Both the position numbers and the translations under genes were made by a program. The notes beneath the pieces were generated by a model. The model was not told where the DNA came from. It worked only from the letters and a program-made list of their open reading frames with translations, and did not search any database. From NCBI GenBank assembly GCA_028565635.1, contig JAOXYB010026091.1:1-15817 (forward strand): DNA of 15,817 nt, in the 5' to 3' direction. The DNA is from Phoronis ovalis. Its lineage: Eukaryota; Phoronida; Phoronidae. Shown piece by piece: positions 1-12,944 of the stretch (the first letter of the stretch is position 1; each line of letters starts with the position of its first letter).

Positions 1-2720
1 AGTTAAAGTCACTTATTCTATTTTAAACCAGTCTACATTTATCAAAAAATAAATTCCTTTTTTTTATTTATTAAAAGGTATATAACACAATCCTTAATTT
101 TTCCGATTCCATTGGAAAACCCCAATAATTTATGGAAATATTCATGGGTGCATGCATATAGAATTATATTTTTGTTTTATCCAAGATATCACATTGAATT
201 CCTGAATCAGAGGAAGAAAATACTAACTTTTTATGCGCTTCTGTTTATTGGAACTTATTACCTTCAGCTTTCAATCCAACTGTGTCCACACCATGCTGAT
301 TTAAATGGTTTAAACATGTTTCTATATTGTGCACTTTCTGAGTTCTAAATATTGGTCTGGGTTGTACAACTGGAAGGATTTCCTCTAAAAAAAATTGAAT
401 TTGAAGTGTTAATTGCATGCAAAAAAAAACCCACACTTAGAATCACAGCTACGGTATATACAATCAAAAGTCAATTGCGAAACAAGGTGTGCCCAGAGAT
501 GCCAAGGTCAGAGCAAAAACATGCAGGAGATTAGTGTTTTTGTGATGTCATTTGTATATATAAGTAAGAAAATTAGCAAAATTTAGCGGGTGACACCCGG
601 CAAATAAGGGTGACTAGGAAAGTCTGTATGCCTTGCATTCCTTTTTAAATTATAGGAAATTTTTATCAATGATATTCTGCAATCTGTACCATGGAACTTT
701 ATCATCCAGTAGCAAAGAATGCAATGAGAGATGAGTAATTCCTTGCACTTTAGGGATTTGCAAAGGTAACTTTTATAATCTAAGATGCTTTTTTGTATTA
801 TGTAGTATTTGTTAAACAATCAATTAACACATGAAACATGAAATTCAATAGGTAAAATAAACAATAATACTCCCACACTAGTATGTTATTGGTCTATATG
901 CCATAGGAAAACAGACATTACTAACAAGATGTGTATTCCTTTTTATGTTGTAACATTTTTACTTAATATTTCATCAGGTCTACTCTTTAAAAATTTAAAC
1001 TAACAGTAATTACCAAGCAAAGTATTCTAGATATTTTAATTCAAGCATTTTAAACATATGATTGCTGAGAAGAGAACTTTTTGTAACAATATCACAAATA
1101 CAACAGTATTCCAGTGGATGTTCATAAATCCTTTAACTGTTCAGTTACTCAGTTATTATTCACATTATTCAGTAAGTGAATAGCATGCATTTGAAATTAT
1201 CACAAAACTCATACATCATATTTTTTCCATTTCATTAAAAAATATCATGAATATTTGAAAGCAAAATTTTAATAAACATGACTGATAAATTACAAAGTAA
1301 GCGTAATAAGATCCCACTAAAAATAAAACACTAAAAGATAACAACCTTTCATACCTGTAACTGGCACCAATAGAGTGTAATTGATATTTATTTTCTTGTG
1401 GGAAGTCTATATACATTCATGGTAGAAAACAAATGACTACTTTAATTTGTAGAAAGAAATACTTTGATGAACTATACTGATTTTAAGATTTTATTGAGAT
1501 AAACATGATCACATAACAAAAACAAACAGTGCTATGGTGCAAGCTTAAATTTTAAATAGTAAAAATTTAATAATTTATCTGGAAATATACATTTAGCCAT
1601 GAAGTTTTCTGAATAAACATGCTTGTGCCTTCCCATCCATATTAGTATCACAAAGGAGATATTTTTATTTTTTCACAGTATATATAATTGCTAGCTCCTA
1701 TAATGCATGCAAAGCAACTTTCGTACACATGGAAATGTACTGAAAAATGTAAGCATGTGCATTCCATTATCTAATGCTAACTATTATAAATCACCTAGGT
1801 GAACACTATTAGGATGACACCCTCATAAGGGATTGTATGAGCACAATTTTTATTAATCACATTTTATTCCGTATTTAATTTTTAAGAAAGGAATATCGTG
1901 AAAGCTGAGCTACCTATTTTTCTATCAGTAGAGACTGGAGGCCTATGACTAAATAATTCCTACACAACAAAGTGTATGCTCTATAATAGGCATTATAATA
2001 AATATATAACCATTAGGCAGGTTGTATAGTACAATGCAAACAACAAGTGCATCTCATATAAACAAAATTGAATACAATTGCAATGAGACAGAGATGAAGT
2101 GAAATTGTATCTTTATTAGTTTGAAAGATTTATTATTATAGTGTTTAGAGAAACCTTTCAGAAATACTTTAACAAAAGATAAAAAACAATGAATGATTAC
2201 CTTAAAATACAAGCACTGTTTTTAAGCACATATTTAAGGTAAGTTCCCAACTTGCTTCCTTATTACAATTATGTAGTGACAAGATAATATCCTGTTTTGA
2301 TGTGATAGTGTGATAATATTAAAACCTGTTTAAACAATTTTCCATCATATTCATTTATAAAAGAAATAAGAGCTAACTATATTATAATAGATACAATAAA
2401 AACTGGTTCAAGTCAGTAGATTAGATACCTGTATACTAATTCACAAACTTCCAGAAAATGCCTGTTCATTAATAACATACACATATACCTGCATTTGGTG
2501 GCAAGAAATTTAAAATTAATATTAAAACCAAATATGTTGTCCAATTTTGAATGTCAATCTGCAGTGTTCTCTATAATATGAAGTTGTTTGTTTACTTGTA
2601 ACATGGTTTTCTAGTAAATAGTACAATTAGTTTAAATTTCCTTAATATGCAAATTTTGTTTGTTACACTAAATTGATCTACAGCAGTTACACTCCTTACT
2701 AGGAGTTATAACTTATAGTT
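1..2720. other. AT-rich non-coding stretch
   Basis: I see no supportable gene here. The sequence is AT-rich and CpG-poor, with stops in all frames and only chance ORFs under 80 codons. These lack coding-like composition, splice context or a recognisable motif. Small items are an A-run near 421, a 13-base near-palindrome at about 585-598 (CGGGTG/CACCCG), and scattered TGCATGC words (around 152, 414, 1183, 1704). It is probably intergenic or intronic. Confidence 0.6.
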
Positions 2721-2723
2721 ATG

Positions 2724-2834
2724 TTAGTCCCAGGTATTCTCAGCCCAGACTTGCTCTCGAACTTTTGTTTTTGCGCATTGCACACCGAAGAGTTCTTCAC
2801 TTGAAGTTGGCAAAGTCTCATAGTGCTGCTTCAT
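2724..2834 (-). other. possible small coding exon (weak)
   Basis: On the minus strand a 36-codon frame starts with ATG and ends in TAA. It begins KQHYETLPTSSEELFG after the Met and ends WAENTWD. The ATG directly follows an AG (AAAGTAG) with a moderately pyrimidine-rich lead-in, so this could be a terminal exon whose acceptor lies just before ATG. The patch is richer in G+C than its surroundings and its amino-acid mix is protein-like (two Trp, charged and polar residues, few low-complexity runs). I recognise no family, and no partner exon is evident nearby. A chance ORF is the main alternative. Confidence 0.2.
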
Positions 2835-2839
2835 CTACT

Positions 2840-5300
2840 TTCAGAAATTTTAACATAGTACTTAATTATGCCGAAATTACAATACCATCCACTTCAGCAA
2901 ACACTCTCTCACATAAAATCCTGTGTACATGCACTCATACATTTACCCTGGGATATATAAAACTCAAAGAGCCCAGATCAAAAAGTTTTTTACTTTATCC
3001 CAGATTTACCTGATCATTGATCATTGATTTTTTAGATACTTTAACCATTCTACTGGCTACACATGTTTTACCTGCATTGTCTGTTAACAACTAAATGTCG
3101 ATGTTTTATACATCCCATCTGCATTCTCCGACCTTCCTTACAGTTTCTATTCAAGGATAATTGGCATTGCATGTATATACAAATGTGGCTACCTGACAGT
3201 CAAATTACTCAACAGTCTAGGTTGACTTTTAGGCCAAAACAAATAAATCTTCTTTTGTAATGAGACAACTTCAAGCTAGTGTAACTATTTGTTTTTAGTA
3301 TTACTTTACCATACTGTTTTCTGATAAACTTATTTTCCTATACTTTAAATATTATTAGAATTGTGTTACATGAATTCCTACAAGAACAAAATATATACTA
3401 TTTGTACATATTTTCTTGTTTGGCCTTTCTGCAATTTATTAATTATGAAAAATGTTATTGGAACAAGTTGAAAGGCTTATATAATCTAAACATTAGCGAA
3501 TCAATTAATAGTTTACTAATTATTCTAAATATTAGGATAATAACTTATCAGTTTATATAAGACAGAAGGCTTTACAAGGCACAGGAAAAGGAAAACGAAG
3601 AAAAATCAAACATTTTACATGAACATAAAACAATATAATACATCTTGGTGGTTCAAGAGGAAACACATTTCTGGATGATCTAATTCTACATTATGTCACA
3701 TTATTCATTATATTTTAGGTAAATTCAAACCTCTTATGCCTTAGTTTTTAGAAAATACCTTTTATAAGTATAGTAGCACTGCATGCAAAATAAAGAAAAC
3801 ATAACATGAAAAAATAAACCTGGTAACATGAAGTTAGAAATTCATAGTTCTGACCCCTGGCTCCAAGTTTTTCTTGGCAAGTCCCAAATTCAACAGAATA
3901 GGTATATCTTCAAACTGCCTAACACCCAATCTGTGGAACTATGAAATGTTTGTCCAAAAACAAATACCTTTTTATGATAAACGACAGTAAACAATTAAAA
4001 AACACTGAAATATTAGCAGAATCCTAGACTGGAGTCCGTGATAATGCTTAGCAGAAGTTTCAGCTGGCATAGAACAGCTAGCTCATGTTGCCAAGGTGGT
4101 AATAAATGCACCTCAAGAATGAATACATATCACAGTATTCTATTAACAATGAAGGTATCTGAAATGTTATTAGCTGCCCATTAAAACTGAAATTCAACTA
4201 ACTGACTATTTTAGTCATGCACTCTTATACAATCTTGATTTCCTCAAAAACTTTAATTATAGTTTCTAACTATAGATGTGATTCAAGGCTGTTAATTTAA
4301 TACTTAATATATAAAAACTGGGCAACAATACAAGATGAGATTTAATATACTTCTAATAAAATAATCTCCTTTGCCGAGATATAGTTTCTGCAAAGACATT
4401 GTTTGCATCGATACAACTTTGTATTAGTTTATTGTGTTACTTCATAACTCGGCTGTTTTAAATTCATTACAAAGTAAACATGATAAAGAATATATTTTCT
4501 CACACAAGCATAAAATGATCCGACAAACCATGCAAGGGTATGTCAATGTCTTTTAGTCACCTTCATCCAAGTGCTCATTTACCTTGTTTTAAGCCGGTTT
4601 ACTTAGGATTTAATCTAATAAAAACTCTATTACCATTTCGATTAACTTCATTAAACAGTAAAATTAATAACAAAAAACACCATAACAGTGATGAACTGAA
4701 ATATTTATGGTCACATCTAACATCCATGAGCCAACCTTACCTCCAACATCTCTGGTCACACCTAACTTCTAAAACTTTCTATTTCAAAATAAGGAATTAC
4801 CTAATATGTTGTCCAATCCCGATTGTTGGTTAAATTTGTCTTTCCACTCAATCATGTTTATTTCTTTCAGGTGATTAGAATATAACATGTTGCATCACTA
4901 GCTCATATACAGATAATTACTATTACTTGTGAGAAAAGCTTAATGTTGCATTTTACTTTTTTCATTTTTATGTATTGAAATTATGTGTTTTGCCATCAAT
5001 AGAAAAATTACTAAAACATAAACCCTTTAAATTAGAATTTCCTTCTTCATTCAGTTAATTCAAGTATGTGAACCACCATCTCTATATATTTCCAGTTTGA
5101 TGACAAAATATGCAAATCTTTGACATGCTCTGTACATCCATGATTTGAAGGATATGACATAAAAATTATACATTCAAGCAGTAGACCACATATGATGTGA
5201 TGAGAATAACCTATAATGAAGCATCCAGTTAAAGAGTTTTCTTTCAAAGAAATTTATTCTGCAAAACCAGAATTCCTATAAACTTTTATGCTTAATTTCT
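2840..5300. other. AT-rich non-coding stretch
   Basis: No gene can be supported. The longest open frame here (plus, 4540-4833, 97 codons) is rich in Ser, His, Leu, Lys and Asn, has no recognisable domain, and owes its open state partly to a short duplicated stretch. A TGATCAT duplication at about 3013-3025 and scattered AT-rich low-complexity runs are the only other structure. Confidence 0.55.
4708..4770 (+). repeat. short direct repeat, 45 bp offset
   Basis: The 17-base word TGGTCACAYCTAACWTC occurs at about 4708 and again at 4753 with two mismatches. This suggests a small local tandem duplication. In the plus-strand frame it encodes LWSHLTS twice. There is no sign of an extended array. Confidence 0.5.
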
Positions 5301-5419
5301 ATGAATTTCAATAGCAAAACCTAATCCCATATTCTTTTGATTGCCTAATACATTTCTTGATCTGATCATTAGTCAATATTTTCCTGCCTTTAGGAAAGGG
5401 CACTGCTCCCATATCCCTT

Positions 5420-8360
5420 TTAGCACATCAACCCGTAGTTTAGTAACTGGTGAACAAGATTTCCTTAAGGCTTGAACAATCAAGGAGTGATTAATTAAAA
5501 ATCATAATTCTAATTTCTTTAAATTAAGATGGCTGGAGGGAATTTCAACTACAAATGTCTTACCTAAGATTTGCTTAAAGTGTGTCCCCTGTATAAGCAA
5601 TCTGTTTCATGCCAGCAAGAGTTAACACTAGAACAGGGTAATACACAATTGAAAACCCTTTAATCCCACCAACTTTAAGCCAATAACATGATCCTTATCA
5701 TAATATTCTTGCAAAAATTATCAAGCCTGTTCTTTTAAAGACTGTTGTGTGCATATATTGTAGGCTAAGGTAAAGCGACACAAAGGAAACATTAGGGTTA
5801 TAATATTTTACAGATAATAAATAAATGTAACAAAACATGTCTATATACATAAAACTAACCATGTGTTTGAAATGAATTACTCATGCATGCCTGAACAAAG
5901 TGGTGACGAGAAAGTCACTCAGTTTTTTCATTTTCACTAATAATGGCATCATAACAGTTAATTCAGGAAAACTATATTTCTTTAATAGAGCTATACCAAA
6001 TTAATAACAAACTACCTAACGTAAATTAGTATTTGTTTAAAACACTTCAACTGTATACAATTTTTGAAGAAAAAAAATGTTCATTGGCTTTCAGATATAG
6101 AAAGCAAATGTATGCATAATATACTTATTTTTTTCAGTAGAGGGAGCCACTGTCTAATCTTTTTCGAGGTGCTAGAAAAAGCAGACAACTGCAAGATATA
6201 CTTTATTAGCAATACCAAGACATGTATTTGATGAAAAGTTATGAAAATCCAATCTAATTTTTCATAAAAGTGTGCAATGTAAGTTATGTCAAATGCAAAT
6301 CTTAAAATATGTTGAGTAAAGTGCTTTTTTGATATGCTAAATGTAAGATAAACTTGTAAGCATTCATTAAACAACAATTCCTAAAAATTAATAAAGTTCT
6401 ACAGGAACCATAGGTGGTGTACAAAAAGTACATAAATTAAAATCAGGGGATGTTTTTAATGCAGTTCATCCATAATTTTTAAAAAAATCTATAAATTATT
6501 AGCTTGTTAATATTGTCATATACAAGGCTTGTAGTGTCATTCTTTTAAGTACAAGCATATGAAAATAATTTATATACATAGCTACCACAATATCTCGTAT
6601 TCTTCAAACCAAGATCACTTTTCCAGACATGTATATTTTTTATATTTGTATATTTTTTATTATCTATCTATCCTCTATCTATGCAGTAAGACAAATAAAA
6701 AAAAAAAAATTGTATGATTGATGGATAATGTTTAGATTTATTTCTGGCCTACTAGAGATAATTCTTATGTTTTAATATTGTTAAATATACAGTATATTTA
6801 TTATTTTCATAATATGCATATTTTTTTGTTTCTCATAAAATGCTGACAATGTTCAAATTTTATGCCTAAACAATATGTCCCAGTTTGCACGAAGACATCA
6901 AAATATTCAATATTTTCCGAAGGGTGGTCTCTTGGGCTCCCTCTCCCCAAGGGCACGACCCTTCTCTCGCAACTGTTGGCTGCAAATTCACTCAGCATAC
7001 TCCGAATTTATTTTTCACTGATTATCAAGTCTGAGCTTTGACAACTCTGTTTTACAACCTGCAAACATGGTTTCCACAACTGTTATATATGGTGGTGGCT
7101 ACTTTTTTGTAGTTGTGAACTGTACACTATTCAAATTGTTGGCAAACTAGATTTAAAATACAGAGTAAGTAGTGTTTTTGAAATACTATATGTCAGACAT
7201 TTCTACACATACATTTTGATTAAGGTTTTTTCCTTATATTTTACATATTCTTACTACATAGATATCTATAGATCATAATAATCTTGGTAATAGTGTAGTA
7301 GTTACTTTTAAAGAATACCTTCAAAGGTGGGCAAGCCACATGAGTTAACAAATCACTGCCATTTACTATCCACACAGCTGTAATACTGTACAAGTTTTCA
7401 TCATATTCTCAAGTCAACCAGTCATTTAATTTGCAGTAACAAATGTTATAGAAATAAATTATCAGCAAGAAATTCAAGCGGCATTTTTGAACATCCAATT
7501 TAGTTGTTCTAGTACAATAAGTTTTACTAAATCTTGCTTTGGATAAGACCACACAAAATAGAGCCACAAGATATTAAAATAATCATGAAGGAAGAAAGAC
7601 TGATGAACTCATTGACATTTATGAATATATACAACATAAAACAAAATAATATATTTTTGGTCAGTGCCCTACAAATTACTATTTATCCTACTTTATGCCA
7701 GTGGATGGCCTAATCTTCATTAAATTTGAATGAAGTATGTGGTGTCAATATAGTGTGGAATTGAAGTACCCTCTTCCAATTTGATCATTGTATTGTAGAT
7801 TAAACCACATCAAGTTACTCAATGTGGCAGAGAGAAACACATTTTTATTGATTTCAATTGGCTATATTTTCAGAACCATTATAAAGTAAATTTCCATGCA
7901 GGGAAAAAGACTCCTTTGTTTTTGTTTACTTGTACAATACAAAATATTCTATTTTAGTTTATGATTTTTACATTTACATATAGTTTATACCATTTATTTG
8001 TCACAAAATCAACATAAAATGACTTACTGCTTTTACCAAACAACAGCAATGTGACATTATCTTGTTAGTATTTGAGAAAAGAAATGGCAAACGATAAACA
8101 AAGAGGTTATGTCTTGTTTTGAGATAAAATCGTTTTTGTGATGTTTGATAAGGTAAAATTACAAATATTTTCAGTTTTGTAGAAGAATTTGAGTACCGTT
8201 TTTGTTAGTACCACTTTTTGAACCAGACCAAGGACATGTTGCTCATCAAGATGTTTACTTTTTATTTTGTAATAAGATGATGACAGATCCAACTAAAATT
8301 AATGTATATTAATTATTCAGTTAATAAGGATTTTTCTCACTAATTCACATCAGGTTTATT
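5420..8360. other. AT-rich non-coding stretch with a GC-richer island
   Basis: No gene can be supported. Around 6630-6710 there is simple-sequence DNA. A G+C-richer island at about 6885-6995 is open on the minus strand (ORF 6807-6998), but I recognise no protein in it. The minus ORF at 8107-8292 looks like chance: it is rich in Lys, Leu, Thr and Asn, with no motif. Confidence 0.5.
6631..6709. repeat. simple-sequence cluster
   Basis: The word GTATATTTTTTAT occurs twice, at 6631-6643 and 6648-6660. It is followed by a short imperfect TATC tract (about 6659-6681) and a 13-base A-run at 6697-6709. This looks like ordinary slippage-prone AT-rich sequence. Confidence 0.75.
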
Positions 8361-8368
8361 TTGAGTAG

Positions 8369-8473
8369 AGTAACATTGTTGGTGTTCTAACACATCCGTT
8401 ACCATGGGCAGATATTCATGTGGCAATACTGTGCGCTGTATCATATGCAATTGCTTATGTGACTGATACTGAG
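8369..8473 (+). other. possible internal coding exon (weak)
   Basis: A 105-base stretch is bounded by an acceptor (TTTATTTTGAGTAG before 8369) and a good donor (GAG|GTAATT at 8473/8474). It is open in one frame for exactly 35 codons, phase 0 at both ends. Its middle reads THPLPWADIHVAILCAVSY, a short amphipathic-to-hydrophobic stretch that could be a membrane segment. Base composition is visibly less AT-rich than the flanks. I do not recognise the family and found no companion exons, so it may be a chance combination. An in-frame TAG lies immediately before the exon and a TAA soon after the donor, so it is open only as an exon. Confidence 0.25.
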
Positions 8474-8479
8474 GTAATT

Positions 8480-10235
8480 TTGGGTTAAAAAATTAAAACT
8501 TTTGACATGTAGATTTCATGATAATATGCCCAGAGTCCAAGGAAATAATCTTTAAACTTATAGCTACAATATACCTCAAATTTTCCTTCATTTTGAAAAG
8601 ATACAAATTTTCAAACATTTTTAAATCATTTTTTCTGATGCATAAACTTTAGAAATTTATATCCTTGAACAAAGCAAATTGAATAATCTGAGACATGGTT
8701 CTGTGGTTACATATTTAAACAAGATTATTTCTTCATAGTTTCAACTTTGTATAAAGTTAAACTTGAGGTTTTAAATTATGAGTTTTAAAAATGTTTTAGG
8801 TTTTAATGCAAAATGGCTATCGTACTTGGCACAATACTACTCAGAGATATATAAATTACAGATTTAGAAAATTAGAATTGTAAACTTTCAAAAAATGTAT
8901 ACTTTTGTTGGATTCTCCTTTTATTTAACTAGCTAAAATTTAACTTGAAATGTAAATTGTGGAAAAACTAAATCTACTAAAAGTAACATTTGCGATATAC
9001 CCACCAATACTTTCTATGAGATGTACCAATGTTATACCATCTCCAATACTTCTCCTAAGATCACTAATAGGTCTCTGCTTATTGTGCCTTAAAATGTCAT
9101 TAGCCCAGGTGGTGTGGTCCTAGCAAAAAAAAACTCAATCCTTTACTAATTTTATCATGTACAAGTTTGCATGAATATATTTGCTTTTTTTTTTTTTCCT
9201 GTATTAACTAGGGAGCCCCATTGCTAACAATTGATTTTTATAATTGCAAACTGAAATTCTGCTAACCATTACCTGGGACTTTTTTTCCTAACAATGCAAA
9301 ATTGTTGAAATGCCATTTTAGTGCCATCAGGAAGTATTACCAATAAAAGATGTATCTATTGAGCTGGTTGTGGCATGATGCCAGTAGGGGTGTGTAGTAA
9401 GTAAATGTGTACCATTTAACCTAATGTCAGGTACTTGAAAATTACTTTTATATATTTACCTGTACCTGCAAACATAAAAAGAAATTGTCTACTGACAATG
9501 TCATATCAAACTCTTGAAACATCTTCTTTAAGGAAAACATAGATCTGAATCAGATGTTATCTTTGAAATTAAGCTTCATAAAAACCAGCTGTGAAATGGT
9601 TTGAATGTATAAAGTGTGTGTTATTTTGTAAAGTATACCTCATATAAACAGAAAGTTTAAAGTTCTAGATTTAAGGCTTATAATTTGAAGTATTTAAATA
9701 AAAGGTTAAATAAAAATAAACCCTCAGTTTGAAAAAGTATCTTGTGATGGAAGCATTAATTAAACTTAAAAGGAGAGTAATGTATACTTACAAAATGTCT
9801 AGCCCTTTTAAATGGTACATCTCAGAATCATAAATAAACTACTTGAGAGCATAATAATTGTCTATTGTAAACCTACATAATATTTTATTTCAATTGATCC
9901 ATAAGTTTGTTCTACTTGTGACCACCAGTAACTGGCTGGCCTATTAAAGAAATAAAACAAGGATTTATGAATAAAGAATCAGCTATGCTAATGTGCTTTA
10001 CAAATTACTTTGATCCATGTGTACTTAAAACTATGGAGCTGAAAAAATATTATGGCTACATTAATATACAACAGATCCAGTCCAAGCTTATTCCGTTACG
10101 CTTTTACTAATTTATTATGAATTTTCTAAGAGTAAATTTTTATAGTGCTATTTTTGAAAGCTAAAATTTGCCAATTTAATATAATATTTTTAAAATGATA
10201 ATGCAGGTTACAGTAGGATGGTGACTGATAAAATC
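8480..10235. other. AT-rich non-coding stretch
   Basis: Nothing coding can be supported. There is a T-run at about 9185-9197 and many short A/T-rich palindromic words, but no array, terminal repeat or recognisable RNA gene. Confidence 0.6.
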
Positions 10236-10239
10236 CTGG

Positions 10240-10580
10240 GGTACTGTCTTTCACATTGAGATGGGCCCCCTTTTTTCAGCCTCCGCTTGTACATGAGGTA
10301 TCTTTTTGACATTTATTTAACGTTTTTTTACCATGGGATGTGCTTTTAACCAATAAAAATTTTCAATACATAATTATTTACTGCTTGGTACCACATTTTT
10401 GGGTGTAAATTTTCAAGATTTTGTTTTTGCCACGGAGTGTACATTTTCACGATTTTTTAAGAATTTTTTTTACCCATGGGGTGTTTTTTGCGAAAAAATT
10501 TTAATACAGGATATAATTTTGGAATGCATTTTTACCAGGCATAATACACCCACTATTTTTTGGAAAATGCTTCCAAGGAT
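10240..10580 (+). repeat. degenerate tandem repeat, block A
   Basis: Units of roughly 40-45 bases can be traced by a shared pattern: a T-run, then ACCAnGGGGTGT-like sequence, another T-run, then a CGAnAAAAATTTT-like tail. Examples start near 10327 (TTTTTACCATGGGATGTG), 10386, 10424 and 10466 (TTTTTTACCCATGGGGTG), with a poorer copy near 10530. The copies are heavily diverged, and the open frame at 10399-10584 is a by-product of the repeat. Blocks B (11600-11935) and C (13350-13530) appear related. Confidence 0.5.
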
Positions 10581-10738
10581 ATAACTTAACAGTTAAGAGA
10601 AAACATTTGTTAATGTATATTTTTTGTTAGTGGTTTTATTCCTCAATAGGTGTCTACCCTAGATTATTAATATTTTGGAATCACTTGGGAATTACTCAAT
10701 TAAAGATTAATTAAATTGGATTTTTATTTCTCACACTA

Positions 10739-10775
10739 TCTGGGACTATTATAACTAAGCTATAATAGTCCCAGA
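10739..10775. repeat. perfect 15-bp stem hairpin
   Basis: TCTGGGACTATTATA at 10739-10753 is the exact reverse complement of 10761-10775, with a 7-base loop (ACTAAGC). It is the strongest short perfect hairpin in the left two thirds of the window. It could be the end of a palindromic element or an RNA hairpin; nothing flanking it decides which. Confidence 0.8.
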
Positions 10776-11360
10776 AACTCTGCACCTGTTTTGAAAGCCT
10801 CCAAGATAAAAGTGTTATCTGAGTGTTTGCAATGACCATGAAGACAAAAACTTAAAATACAACAGCACAGGCTCTCAGAGACCATATCAAAAGATTGATG
10901 TCTTTTTTTAACTGAATTCTGTTCGTTAGGGGGGTATGAACCCATTTTCATTTACCATCCGACACACAAACATTTAAAGGATGCTATTATAAAATGTTAC
11001 AGAATTACTATAGAATTTTAAAGTCGGCAGTATATTATTTTAAAAAGGATTTTATGTTTAAGAATAAAAGTCATAAAAGCAGTCACAATTTTGTATTTCG
11101 TTCAATTCATCATTGAAATTTACTTCCAGTCTCTGATCAACTTCGCTGACTGTTACACAGCAACAGATTTGGGCCTTTTTCAAAACATCCATAAATGACT
11201 GTATCCATGCAGTAGGTGTTAGACAAATTAATATGTAAAAAGATTAAATTATTACGGTGGTATATTATAAAGATGTAGCCCTGATTTATAATAAAATTAT
11301 TCTGAGATATATATTACCTCACACTGTAATAATGCTACTTTTGCTATTTTTCCAGTAAAA
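10776..11360. other. non-coding, possible 3' UTR side of a minus-strand gene
   Basis: No gene is supported within this stretch. It lies just downstream of the minus-strand stop at 11361-11363, so part may be 3' UTR. A weak TATAAA poly(A) variant on the minus strand sits at 11285-11290. Canonical minus-strand AATAAA hexamers are farther away, at 10723-10728 and 10635-10640. The minus ORF at 10760-10951 is Cys/His/Ser-rich, ends in the hairpin at 10739-10775, and resembles no family I know. A single copy of the G-run/T-run repeat core is at about 10928-10950. Confidence 0.4.
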
Positions 11361-11525
11361 CTATAATCCATAGCGAGAGTGGAAGCATTTCTTGAGAACA
11401 CCACACCGCGCTCTTGGTTCTTGCTGCTCTTTCCACTTTCCTTTTGCTGCAGGTTTCACTTCAGGTAAAATTGAAGATGACTGCAACTCTTCAATTTTTT
11501 CAGACTTGCATAGAGTTTTCATTTC
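11361..11525 (-). CDS. terminal coding exon of an unidentified minus-strand gene
   Basis: The minus strand has an acceptor (TGTTGTTCGTGTAG, with the AG at 11526-11527) followed by 54 open codons in phase 0 and a TAG stop. The residues begin EMKTLCKSEKIEELQ, pass through LPEVKPAAKGKWKEQQEPRA, and end LKKCFHSRYGL. The composition is typical of a charged, Lys/Glu-rich, probably disordered tail ending in a basic Cys-containing segment. The other two frames close quickly, and a stop directly precedes the acceptor, so the frame is open only as a spliced exon. Upstream exons should lie at higher coordinates: 12794-12944 is a candidate, and the CpG-rich block near 13080-13320 is a plausible first-exon region. 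I do not recognise the protein, and a chance ORF cannot be excluded. Confidence 0.5.
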   Translation of the reverse strand, partial: EMKTLCKSEKIEELQSSSILPEVKPAAKGKWKEQQEPRARCGVLKKCFHSRYGL

Positions 11526-11599
11526 CTACACGAACAACATTCATTGACTGTTAAGTTCTTTTGTCATATTAGTATAGTAGGCATACGATGAAATTCAGT

Positions 11600-11935
11600 C
11601 CCGGGGGATATTTTTTTCATTAAGGCACATAACGTGCATTCCACATTAAGGATATATTTTTAGATAATATTGGCAAGAAGTATGTTGTTTTTAGAATGTA
11701 GGTCTGCCAAAGCCAAAGGGTACGTTTTTAACCATTGATACCGTCATACCTATTAAAAATATATTAAATAAGGGCATGTTTTTCACGATTAGATGCTTAA
11801 AATTAGTGTGGCTTAACTAGTGTGTCTGCCGCATATTTGTCAATAAAGGGACACTTTTTAAACCTGCAAGTCTTTCAAAGGGGTGGTTTTAGCAGGCTAT
11901 ATACACGCGTTTAGGGGCCATTTTTTAAGACTGAT
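11600..11935 (+). repeat. degenerate tandem repeat, block B
   Basis: Seven cores of the form AGGG followed within about five bases by a T-run can be read at about 11603, 11649, 11718, 11771, 11848, 11880 and 11914. Examples are AAAGGGTACGTTTTTAACCA and AAGGGCATGTTTTTCACGAT. Spacing is irregular (about 32 to 77 bases), as expected of an old eroding array. It has the same style of unit as block A. Confidence 0.5.
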
Positions 11936-12000
11936 GTTTGCGCATGTGTGGACATCCCCAGAGATTTAGTCCGACATTATATATTTAATATTTAGCACTA

Positions 12001-12494
12001 CCGTATTTTCTTAAATAATGGAGATTATTTAAGAAAAAGAGTTTTACGGGGGGCGATTATTAGAGGGGGCTATTAATAGAGGGGACGATTATTAACATCT
12101 ATATATACTCCTGGCATGAATATTTAAGATTTTTTAATTCTATTGTTTGCGATATATAAGGCAGTTTATCAAACAAAACTAATATTATTGGAGATGTCTG
12201 GTGATTGGAAGCTTGTTTGGCGAGCCAAAGTACTTATTAAAGATAATTTGGGGGAATATTACTAATAAATACACATCAACCAAAAAAGACTGAGCTAATC
12301 AACTACACATAATAATGAATTAAAATGTGATTATCTCATATTAATTCAAATGGATCTTCAACTCAAATTTGCCGCCCCGGGGCGACTATTAGAGAGGGGG
12401 CGATTATTGATTTATTTTAGTCACCAGAGAGGGCGATTATTAGAGGGGGGCGATTGTTAAAGCAGAGGGCGATTAATTATTAGAGAAAATACGG
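12001..12494. mobile_element. non-autonomous TIR element with GGGCGATTATTAG arrays
   Basis: The left end reads CCGTATTTTCT and the right end is its reverse complement (AGAAAATACGG). A TA lies on each side (11999-12000 and 12495-12496), consistent with a TA target duplication. Inside both ends are G-rich units of roughly 17-19 bases close to GGGGGCGATTATTAGAG. They lie at about 12048-12095 on the left and 12375-12485 on the right, around a unique AT-rich core. The core has a 44-codon open frame (about 12126-12260) without recognisable transposase motifs. I infer a MITE-like element; the superfamily is not determined. Confidence 0.65.
12006..12037. repeat. 13-bp perfect hairpin inside the left TIR
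   Basis: TTTTCTTAAATAA at 12006-12018 pairs exactly with 12025-12037 across a 6-base loop (TGGAGA). The left terminal repeat therefore folds on itself as well as matching the right end. The right end lacks this second arm, suggesting a local inverted duplication of the left terminus. Confidence 0.8.
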
Positions 12495-12793
12495 TATATG
12501 TCTATGTGGCCCTAAAAAATTAAAGTAACTGGACATGTTAGTCTTTGTTACAATTCCTATGGAAAATATACTGATTTCCATAATTGTTACACTATATAAA
12601 GCGGCGTACTGTAGGTATAATTAATATGACATGAAATTTTAATTATTTGTCCATTTGCCGGTTGCCGTCTAGTCCGGCTATAGAAAATTGTTCTGTCACA
12701 CATTTTTAATGAAAATGGAAAAACTTTTTATAGCTACATTTGTAAATTTCACTTACATTGTTATTTGCTTTCCTTCAAAAAAGATTCACAAAA

Positions 12794-12944
12794 TCAAATA
12801 GTACGTGAACAATTGACGTGAAAGCAGATGGGGATAAATCTCTTGAGTCTGACTCTGGCTTGCTCGATAGGAGTCGGGTTCCTTTCCAGTTTGGTTTTTG
12901 ATTTGGCGGTCAAATTATTTCCTCTGGAATTGACACATCGGTTA
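12794..12944 (-). other. possible exon of the minus-strand gene (weak)
   Basis: The minus strand has an acceptor (GTTTTCAAAATTTCAG) before 12944. One base is followed by 49 open codons to a TGA at 12794-12796. Central residues read KTKLERNPTPIEQARVRLKR, a basic stretch that looks protein-like. No strong donor is visible before the stop: CAC|GTACTA near 12803 is weak, and it gives phase 1 while the downstream exon at 11525 needs phase 0. If real, this may be an alternative last exon or use a donor I cannot identify. The plus strand of the same patch is also open for about 30 codons (ending VPFQFGF), so strand assignment is uncertain. Confidence 0.3.
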